From NCBI GenBank assembly GCA_021732565.1, contig JAKFUT010000261.1:1-49035 (forward strand): a stretch of DNA of 49,035 bases, given 5' to 3'. Below the pieces are notes generated by a model. The model saw only the letters and a program-made list of their open reading frames with translations, had not been told where the DNA came from and ran no database searches. The position numbers and the translations under genes were made by a program. The stretch's first letter is position 1. Every line of letters begins with the position of its first letter. This document shows, piece after piece, positions 42,990-49,035 of the stretch. This DNA is from Candidatus Obscuribacterales bacterium. GTDB lineage: Bacteria > Cyanobacteriota > Vampirovibrionia > Obscuribacterales > Obscuribacteraceae.

Positions 42990-43661
42990 TCATTCGTCGA
43001 GGATGTAACCTCTTCCATGAACATTGCGGATAAGGGTAGGCTGATCCTCTGTGTCAAGTTTTCGTCGAATCCTGCGCAGGCACGAATAGATGCACTCTGT
43101 TGAGACGCTGGTGTCGCTGTCCCAGATTCTATTCAGCAGCTCATCGGTACTGAATATCTTTCCTGGATTTCGCAGAAAAAATTCAAGCACTGAATACTCA
43201 ATTGGCTGCAGATGTATTTCAGCACCGGTCTGAAAGACTTTCCCCGTGGCGGGATCAAGCTCAATATTACGAATGGATAGTTTTACAGACGGTGTTGTTT
43301 GTGGTCGACGAATTAGTGCCCTCAATCGTGCAGCCAACTCCTTGTAATGAAAGGGCTTCGTCAAATAGTCGTCTGCGCCTGCATCAAGGGCTTCGACTTT
43401 GCTTTCGATGTCAGTCTTGCCTGTAAGCATGAGTATCGGCGTGTGCCCTCCGGATTGTCTGTGTTTTTCGCACACTTCCCTGCCCGTGTATTCCGGCATC
43501 TCCCAGTCGAGGATTACCAGGGCATACTTGAATGAATGCAAGAATTCCAGAGCTTCTTCACCATCGTTGGCTACGTCTACGATGTAGTTATCTCGCCGCA
43601 GTAAGTTTGAGACAGTTTCGCATACGGCCCCGTCATCATCTGCAAGTAGTAGTTTTGACAT
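42990..43661 (-). CDS. OmpR/PhoB-family response regulator
   Basis: The receiver domain (about 1-118) has the acidic pair ADDD near residues 7-10, phospho-acceptor Asp52 in VILDWEMP, the conserved Thr80 (MLTGK) and Lys102 in TKPF. The winged-helix output domain (about 126-223) shows LQPIEYSVLEFFLRNPGKIF, LLNRIWD and IRRKLD, and ends VHGRGYILDE, the typical OmpR pattern. At 223 residues it is the normal size. It probably binds DNA as a dimer after phosphorylation. The only sensor histidine kinase nearby is at 37963-40065 on the same strand, beyond the Ser/Thr kinase, so the pairing is likely but indirect. Confidence 0.94.
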   Translation of the reverse strand: MSKLLLADDDGAVCETVSNLLRRDNYIVDVANDGEEALEFLHSFKYALVILDWEMPEYTGREVCEKHRQSGGHTPILMLTGKTDIESKVEALDAGADDYLTKPFHYKELAARLRALIRRPQTTPSVKLSIRNIELDPATGKVFQTGAEIHLQPIEYSVLEFFLRNPGKIFSTDELLNRIWDSDTSVSTECIYSCLRRIRRKLDTEDQPTLIRNVHGRGYILDE

Positions 43662-44209
43662 GTATTACCGCACTTCAACAGCAGTTTGAGGAATCCAGGA
43701 GTCGATGGCTGTGCCTTCAAGCTGTCGGAGCTGTCAGTCACCCGAGTATTATACCGCCCGGGTATCCGATTTGATCTCGACCGCAAGATCGTGTCCTGGT
43801 GCCTTGAAAAGCGTTTGATTTCCGTCACGCAGAGAGCCAGACGAAGGATCCCGTGTCAATACGCCGGAGGAAGTTACTTGCACGCAAAGTCGACGAGTAG
43901 AACCGCCTATTTTTCGTGCCATATTTTGAGAATGATCGTGTGGAATGAATGCCCACCGCAAACGCCACAATTGCAGCTAAAACGGAATCAAGATTCGATG
44001 GGCAGGATGTGCGCAATGCGGGATTCCACTATCTCTAACAAATAACAAATGAGAGACCAAAACCAAGTGGCTACCGAAGAAGGGTTAGCGTGAGGGGGAA
44101 GACCGCCCGCTAACCCTTCTTTAAAATTTGTCGAACCCAAGTTGTGTTTTAATCTTTTTCAGGTCCCCTTCGCCGTCTGAGAATACTCAACAGATCCATC
44201 GCCATCCAA
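43662..44209. other. Intergenic region with terminator
   Basis: About 550 bases between the response regulator start and the next minus-strand gene. A plus-strand frame at 43686-44045 has no ribosome site or domain and is not called. The right part holds the terminator at 44077-44121. Confidence 0.4.
44077..44121 (-). terminator. Intrinsic terminator of the 162-residue hypothetical gene
   Basis: Fourteen perfect pairs (44077-44090 with 44108-44121; core AAGGGTTAGCG) enclose a 17-base loop. It is about 90 bases beyond the stop of the minus-strand gene at 44210. The T tail on the minus strand is short (TTC), while the plus-strand side runs CTTCTTTAAAATTT, so it may work in both directions. Confidence 0.65.
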
Positions 44210-44698
44210 TCACCGAACAACAGTTCCAACAGTCCGGTTGTTGTACCGAATATTCATTGTAGGTATACGTCTTCCAGGAACATCCTCGACGCTGAAGCCA
44301 GAACCAAGTTGGGCCTGAAGCCATCCTGCCCTGAGACCATATTGCCATGACCCCATCGCTCGATCGAACAGGTAGTACCGCATCGCCTCAATCGTATTTG
44401 CGCTGAGGTTACCACCCAGAAGAACCTCCCGTCTGGCATTCGGGCGAATATCCGTCAATAATTCGTGGTCGTCAATACGTCTGAGCGGGTTACCACTGAG
44501 ATCCGTATCGCCCACTGGAGCTGCACAAAACAAAGTATCGGTATTAAACGACAGTTCGTTTTCGGACAAGATGTTCGATGGTTGGCGTTCTGCATGTGTA
44601 CTTCCCGGTCCGAAAGTTTCGTTGAGAATGTCATCAAATGAACTCTTATCAGCGTGGTCAGCGTTAGTGTTAGTAAAATCTTCGAACTCTGTCTTCAT
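44210..44698 (-). CDS. Hypothetical soluble protein
   Basis: I start at the ATG at 44698 because AGGAG precedes it by nine bases; an upstream ATG at 44740 lacks a site. The 162-residue protein has an acidic, Asn/Asp/Ser-rich N-terminal half (residues about 1-65) and a more ordered C-terminal half (ANTIEAMRYYLFDRAMGSW, then YGLRAGWLQAQLGSG and FSVEDVPGRRIPTMNIRYNN). No signal peptide, membrane helix or known domain is visible. It is followed by a strong hairpin. Function unknown. Confidence 0.75.
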   Translation of the reverse strand: MKTEFEDFTNTNADHADKSSFDDILNETFGPGSTHAERQPSNILSENELSFNTDTLFCAAPVGDTDLSGNPLRRIDDHELLTDIRPNARREVLLGGNLSANTIEAMRYYLFDRAMGSWQYGLRAGWLQAQLGSGFSVEDVPGRRIPTMNIRYNNRTVGTVVR

Positions 44699-45034
44699 AG
44701 CCCTTATCTCCTGTGCGGTCTTCGAATGTAGGTGAATCATATTCTGCGGAGACTGTTGAAAATCTGATCAAAGAAACTACCTGAGACTGAAGTATGACTC
44801 GCGCATGAAATGCCTATCCATTGGTCCGTCAGAGGTAAATCCCAAGATTTTTAACAGACTAAGGGTTTCAGTATCTTCTCGCCATGCGCTCACAAAAATA
44901 TCCCGCGGCTCAACCGGGCGTGCCCATTGCGCGTTGCGTCAACGAATGCTGATTCAAGCACTGCCGGAGCGATCACATAACGGTCCGTTGTCACGCCGCC
45001 CCTGTCCATAGGCCCTGTCAATCTGAATCATGAA

Positions 45035-45280
45035 TTAGTTCGGCCGACGCTCGTAGTAAGCAGTCTCAAGAAGACGCTTACTCACGTGACGAGGAAATTC
45101 ATCAGCGCTGATTAGGGATACTACAGAAAGACAATTGGACTTTGACAAATCGGAGGGATAACTTAGTTCGATGTATCGAGAAACCAACGGTTGTTCCGTT
45201 GTGAAGTTAGCCTTGAAGTTTCCAAATCCATGGACAGCCACCGCCGGCGGTGACCCGGGAGGTCGGATGTAGCGAGTCAA
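45035..45280 (-). CDS. Possible small ORF downstream of the hydrolase
   Basis: An 81-codon frame opens with a TTG 17 bases after the hydrolase stop, with no clear ribosome site. The translation looks protein-like (VAVHGFGNFKANFTTEQ, VSRYIELSYPSDLSKSN, HVSKRLLETAYYERRPN) but matches no family I recognise. It may be a real short gene, a remnant of a longer one, or chance. I list it because the 600 bases between 44699 and 45297 hold nothing else. Confidence 0.25.
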   Translation of the reverse strand: MTRYIRPPGSPPAVAVHGFGNFKANFTTEQPLVSRYIELSYPSDLSKSNCLSVVSLISADEFPRHVSKRLLETAYYERRPN

Positions 45281-45297
45281 ATACGGGTCCGAGATTC

Positions 45298-46353
45298 TCA
45301 GTCCGTAACGGAGCCGTATTTATTCAAGAAACTCAGCGTCGAATTCATAACCGTGTCGTTTACTTGCGCATCTTGGTAGACGTAATGGTCTCCATCTTTG
45401 ACCACAAGATATTCTTTGTCTTTCGTGACCAAGCCTTCCGAAACCTTTTCGGCGCCTTCCGGTTTTGATTCACCATCGCGAGCGCCTTGAACGATCATCA
45501 CCGGCTTTTCCTTGATCTTCTTAGCAAAGGTTCTTGTTTTGTACATGAAAAACTGACAGCTCATCAATTCTTTTGGAGTGAGATCCATACGAACCCACGG
45601 ATCAGACTTGATGTTTTTCTGCAGAGGCTCTCTAGGAGTGCCCATGCCGATTAAATCTTCAGACATGTGCGCATCTTTGTTGTTGCGTCCCGTCAATACG
45701 CGTCCGCCCACCTGAAGGTAACTGCTAACAGTCTTATAGTGCTCGCCACCCGGCGCTGATGAGATAACGCCTTGTACCAATTGCGGATACTGTGAGGCTA
45801 CTTTGAGCGCCATTGCTCCGCCCATGGCTTCGCCCAGCAGAAACACCGGAATACCCGGGTTCGACTTCTTAATGGCCTCTAGTGTTTGCTTGGTGTCTTC
45901 CAGCGAGCGTTCAATACTCATATGAGAGTCTTTGCCGGCAACTCGACGCCAGGCTCCAAATCCACGCAAATCCATTGCATAAACAGCATAGCCGTCGGCA
46001 GCCATTCTCTTTCCTAAGTCTTCAAATCGGCCGGCGTGCATGCCTAACTCGTGCAGGCAAAGCAACGCACCCTTCGGCTTGTTCGCCGTCGTCTGCCAAT
46101 ACAGCACCGGTGGGATTCCTGCCACCAGATCTACTTCCTTTGCAGAAGTTGTTCGCACTGGCAGTGTCTCTGCGGCGTCCTCAGATTTCGAGGCGCCGGC
46201 GTCACCCACAACTTTGGCATGCGAACCACTGTGTTTGCTGAGGAGGCGCTTCAGGGCACACGCCGAGGCATCCGGCCCGGGGGCGAAGAAGGAGACCAGG
46301 ATACCAGCAGCAGCAATTGCCGCAGGGGCGCCTTGAAAAACCCGTCTAACCAT
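45298..46353 (-). CDS. Secreted alpha/beta-hydrolase-fold protein lacking the nucleophile serine
   Basis: The 351-residue protein has a signal-peptide-like N-terminus (MVRRVFQGAPAAIAAAGILV then ASACA) and an alpha/beta hydrolase fold of the monoacylglycerol lipase/lysophospholipase type: ALLCLHELGMHAGRF (96-110), AMDLRGFG (126-133), the nucleophile elbow LLGEAMGGAMAL (172-183), the acid in QGARDG (Asp293) and the base in DGDHYV (His323). At the elbow the expected GESMGG reads GEAMGG: Ala176 (codon GCC) replaces Ser. The protein is probably not a serine esterase and may be a binding or regulatory pseudoenzyme, unless this is a sequencing error. GAGG lies about six bases before the ATG. It is downstream of the caspase gene by 132 bases on the same strand. 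Confidence 0.87.
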   Translation of the reverse strand: MVRRVFQGAPAAIAAAGILVSFFAPGPDASACALKRLLSKHSGSHAKVVGDAGASKSEDAAETLPVRTTSAKEVDLVAGIPPVLYWQTTANKPKGALLCLHELGMHAGRFEDLGKRMAADGYAVYAMDLRGFGAWRRVAGKDSHMSIERSLEDTKQTLEAIKKSNPGIPVFLLGEAMGGAMALKVASQYPQLVQGVISSAPGGEHYKTVSSYLQVGGRVLTGRNNKDAHMSEDLIGMGTPREPLQKNIKSDPWVRMDLTPKELMSCQFFMYKTRTFAKKIKEKPVMIVQGARDGESKPEGAEKVSEGLVTKDKEYLVVKDGDHYVYQDAQVNDTVMNSTLSFLNKYGSVTD

Positions 46354-46485
46354 ATCGACCTCGCTAACCGGTATTGGAGGGATTGTCCCGCAGATGAACT
46401 GAGTATAGACAACCTGTCTACGGGGAGATCTACAAATTTAGGAAAGTTACTGATAATTTCCGAGAAAAAATTGTCGCAAGCCAAT

Positions 46486-49029
46486 TCAGGGGCGTTTCGC
46501 CGGAGTGCCTGCTGGTTTAGACGAGCCGGGGCTCACACCCGCTGCAGGTGGAACACTGCGTTGGTGGCTCGTATCTTCCTCGTGAAGACCGGGTCTTGGC
46601 TCATGAGGCATGGCATAGATTGTCACGTCGCCCCCTCGCCACTGCCGAGAGTAAACCACCGGAGTTTGTAATTTCGCACGGTCTCGTAGAACTTCTTCTT
46701 CTACTTTGCTCCGCATATGTTCAAATGCTTTTGATAATCCTCCCCGAGCCTGCGTGGCACGAAATCCCTCGATCAACCGCCTGGTGAAGACGCCATTGGG
46801 ATATTGTGCCGATTCCCAGGAAATTTGATCTGCTTTGCTTGAGGCAATCACCAACTGTCCGGGTCCCAACACCTGGTCGTTTATCGTTCGGAGAAAACCC
46901 TTGGATGAATTGCCTGCTGCACCTGCATGGCAGATGTCTAGAATTAAGAGAATTCGATTGCAATGTACTGTTTCTTGAATACCAGTGGTCAGCCATTGCA
47001 TTGGAATTCCAGTCAGGATCAAATTGTCCAGGGTGCCCTCATACGGTACGATGAAATTCGCCCCGCCAATGTCTTTGCGTTCGGGGCTGCCATGACTGGA
47101 CACATAAATGATCACCAGATCGTCCGGGTTCGCCAATCGGCGCAGCCAGCTCTCGCCCAGATTCGCTACAATCTTTTCTCTGGTGGCATTCTCGTCGGTC
47201 AACAACTTCACATGGTCGGCTTTGAAGTTGGCGTCTTGAATGAGAAAGTTTCGAAAGTCAGTGGCGTCTTTCGCTGCATACTTCAAATTAATGGAAGGAT
47301 CTTTGAAATTTGTTATTCCAATTATCAACGCCCACTTGTCTTTTACCGGCTGCACCTGACCTGGAAGAACGACCTCGCGATCAGATTCGGGCGCACCGGA
47401 TGTAGAGGAATTCTCTAATGCTAAGCCCGAATCTTCTCTCAGTCGGTTTTTCAGCGACTCCAATTTCTTTGAGGTTTCCGTATATTCGTCGTCGCGCTTA
47501 AGTGCCGAAAGTAGCTTGGCAAGTTTTTCCAGGTCTACGGCCACGGCTGCACTATCTGCTCCGAAGTTATCCTCGTCATTGCTCATGATCCTGCGCAACA
47601 ACGGCTCTGCTTCGGAGAATTTTTCTTCAGCCAGGTAAAGCTCCACAAGAATCCGTTGAGTTCCTATCAATTCCGGATGGCATGGCGTGAGCAATTCCTC
47701 CTGTATCTCAATTGCTCTACGCAATATCTGTTCGGCGGCATCGCGCTTGTTTTGCTCAATAAAGATGGTGGCCAGATTCGTCATGGAGCGTGCTGTTGCG
47801 CAGCTTCGTTCTGAAAAAATTTTCTTTCGCATTTCCAGTGCTTCTCGCACTAGCTGCTCGGCTCGGGCGTGGTCGCCATTGTTGATGTATACCAGAGCCA
47901 GGTTATTGAGCGCGGTGGCCGTTGCGGCGCTGTCGGAACCGAAGGTGCGCGTCGTCAGAGCCAGAGCCTGTTTGTACAGCTCTTCGGCAGACTGATACTT
48001 ACCTTGTTGAATGAGCAGGTAACCCAGCGCGGAGTAATCCCGGCTAAGAGATACACTGCTGTCGCCGTAGTTGTCTTTCTCAAGGTTTAGTAATTTTCGA
48101 TAGTCGCGCTCGGCCGCTCGATAATCATCGATTGCAGCGTATGCTTCTCCTCGTTGTCTCAAACAATCAATCAGGAGAGCACTCTTTGCGCCGAGCACTT
48201 TTTCTACAGAAGCAACAGCCTGTTGAGCTGCGTCAAGGGCCTGCCGATTCTTTTCTGCCGCCAGATTTATCGAACTCTGAAGTGATAGTGCCGCGCCCAT
48301 TTGCAGAATGTGAGAGTCTGGAGCTTTCTTGAATTCATCAAGTATCAGCTTAATCCTTTTGTCGGCGTCCTCGAGTTTTCCTTCGTCGCACGCGATACGT
48401 GCCAGCGACAACGTTGCATCCGCACGATCAGATAAATTGGCGGCGCTGTTGTTTGCCACGCTCTCAAAAAGCGGCTGCGCGGCTGCCGAATTACCAAGAT
48501 CCACGAGCAGTGTTCCAATGTCAATTGCATTGAATGCATCGAATTCCGAGTCATCTTTGCGGGTCAACTTCTTTCGTTGCTCTAGAGCTAACGATGCATC
48601 CTTTGGTCGGCCCATTTGCTGATAAATCCGTACGAGGCCACTAGCAGCCGCTGCGCAGACTTCTGGATTTCTTTTGATAACGCAGTCGTCCTTAATCAAA
48701 TCTTGATAGAGTTTTTCAGCCTCGCTGAATTTCCCGAGCCTGAACTTTGTATCTGCCAGACTACAGAGTACTTGATTCAAAATGTTTGTATCTTTATTCT
48801 GCCGGCTGCCAAGCGTGTCGACAGATCTCTGCCATGCAGCTTCGGCAGCAAGAAGTTTATTCTCTTTGAATAGAGATTTTCCAAGCCAGTTCAATGCGAC
48901 TGCGAGCGACAATTTGTCACCGCCGGTCTGTGAATTCTGTACGGCCATCTCAAAATTGCTTTGAGCGCAGCGAAGATCCTGCTTTTCGAAACTTTGCTTA
49001 CCTGCGTCTAGATATAATTTGTTTTCCAT
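46486..49029 (-). CDS. TPR-repeat caspase-like (C14) protease, 5' end near window edge
   Basis: The first 540 or so residues are TPR repeats (for example YDNYGDSSVSLSRDYSALGY-type and EKLYQDLIKDD, ALTTRTFGSDSAATATALNN, LVREALEMRKKIF), similar to tetratricopeptide stretches of kinesin-light-chain type. From about residue 575 a caspase domain follows: KWALIIGITNFKD, the catalytic His646 in SSHG, and Cys700 in DICHAG, with the intact dyad. A Pro/Ser-rich tail ends the protein. Bacterial C14 proteases of this type are linked to stress, cell death or defence in other taxa; here the role is inferred only. The frame is still open at the window edge (two codons before the ATG), so the true start, and a possible signal peptide, may lie outside. 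Confidence 0.88.
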   Translation of the reverse strand: MENKLYLDAGKQSFEKQDLRCAQSNFEMAVQNSQTGGDKLSLAVALNWLGKSLFKENKLLAAEAAWQRSVDTLGSRQNKDTNILNQVLCSLADTKFRLGKFSEAEKLYQDLIKDDCVIKRNPEVCAAAASGLVRIYQQMGRPKDASLALEQRKKLTRKDDSEFDAFNAIDIGTLLVDLGNSAAAQPLFESVANNSAANLSDRADATLSLARIACDEGKLEDADKRIKLILDEFKKAPDSHILQMGAALSLQSSINLAAEKNRQALDAAQQAVASVEKVLGAKSALLIDCLRQRGEAYAAIDDYRAAERDYRKLLNLEKDNYGDSSVSLSRDYSALGYLLIQQGKYQSAEELYKQALALTTRTFGSDSAATATALNNLALVYINNGDHARAEQLVREALEMRKKIFSERSCATARSMTNLATIFIEQNKRDAAEQILRRAIEIQEELLTPCHPELIGTQRILVELYLAEEKFSEAEPLLRRIMSNDEDNFGADSAAVAVDLEKLAKLLSALKRDDEYTETSKKLESLKNRLREDSGLALENSSTSGAPESDREVVLPGQVQPVKDKWALIIGITNFKDPSINLKYAAKDATDFRNFLIQDANFKADHVKLLTDENATREKIVANLGESWLRRLANPDDLVIIYVSSHGSPERKDIGGANFIVPYEGTLDNLILTGIPMQWLTTGIQETVHCNRILLILDICHAGAAGNSSKGFLRTINDQVLGPGQLVIASSKADQISWESAQYPNGVFTRRLIEGFRATQARGGLSKAFEHMRSKVEEEVLRDRAKLQTPVVYSRQWRGGDVTIYAMPHEPRPGLHEEDTSHQRSVPPAAGVSPGSSKPAGTPAKRP

Positions 49030-49035
49030 TGAGCC

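Noticed and set aside
43686-44045. Plus-strand ORF of 119 codons
   Set aside because: Arg/Cys/Ser-rich, shadow-like composition, no ribosome site, no homology recognised.
1-49035. CRISPR arrays, insertion sequences, prophage genes, tRNA or rRNA
   Set aside because: Scanning for regular direct repeats, transposase or integrase motifs and tRNA arms gave nothing; the only tandem repeat is the coding 48-base repeat near 37.1-37.2 kb.

Overview
The window looks like a piece of chromosome from a free-living, non-phage bacterium with roughly balanced base composition and mixed ATG/GTG/TTG starts. The combination of Smc-ScpA-ScpB, SepF and RNase J, the DAP lysine pathway, the MEP isoprenoid gene ispD, and above all a run of large 'Ser/Thr kinase - one membrane helix - TPR-like ectodomain' proteins next to a TPR-caspase suggests a member of the Cyanobacteriota/Vampirovibrionia line (for example Obscuribacterales). 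That assignment is an inference from gene content; no rRNA, tRNA or other clade marker is visible.

Layout. 1-2.1 kb (minus): a SAF-domain membrane protein cut by the left edge, a P-loop nucleoside-kinase-like protein, and a small secreted or membrane protein. 2.6-7.3 kb (plus): a tight dapB-asd-dapA-rnj cluster covering aspartate semialdehyde to tetrahydrodipicolinate plus RNase J. 7.3-10.4 kb (minus): a first receptor-like Ser/Thr kinase. 10.8-17.7 kb: a mixed accessory stretch with a ComJ-reminiscent protein, a SABATH-type carboxyl methyltransferase, a small DUF-like protein, a PlsC-like acyltransferase, a broken kinase whose C-lobe is missing and whose TPR tail is out of frame, a GNAT acetyltransferase translationally coupled to it, and the tRNA 2-selenouridine synthase. 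18.1-25.3 kb (minus): a housekeeping block, smc-scpA-scpB-ispD with overlapping or near-overlapping junctions, then sepF.

25.8-33.3 kb (plus): a 943-residue multi-spanning protein with VIT/VWA-like ectodomain, a small ORF, a frameshifted TPR gene, an alpha/alpha-barrel-like membrane protein, an M48 (Ste24-type) protease and a glycine-rich membrane protein. 33.4-33.6 kb (minus): a 37-codon hydrophobic ORF followed directly by a strong intrinsic terminator. 33.8-43.7 kb: a signalling island with a second receptor kinase, an acidic repeat protein, and a same-strand set of OmpR-type response regulator, Ser/Thr kinase (with an altered catalytic loop) and PAS histidine kinase. 44.2-49.0 kb (minus): an unknown soluble protein, a secreted alpha/beta hydrolase whose nucleophile serine is alanine, and a TPR-caspase reaching the right edge.

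The strongest candidate for something undescribed is a C-terminal module of about 90 residues shared by two otherwise unrelated membrane proteins at 1.5-2.1 kb and 25.8-28.7 kb (signature IAGVxTxGTVRVNNLAxxEA followed by NIxANxxE and two hydrophobic helices). Other notable points are the pseudo-hydrolase, the kinase with HRDxN in place of HRDxK, the bacterial SABATH methyltransferase, and two genes apparently decaying by frameshift or deletion.
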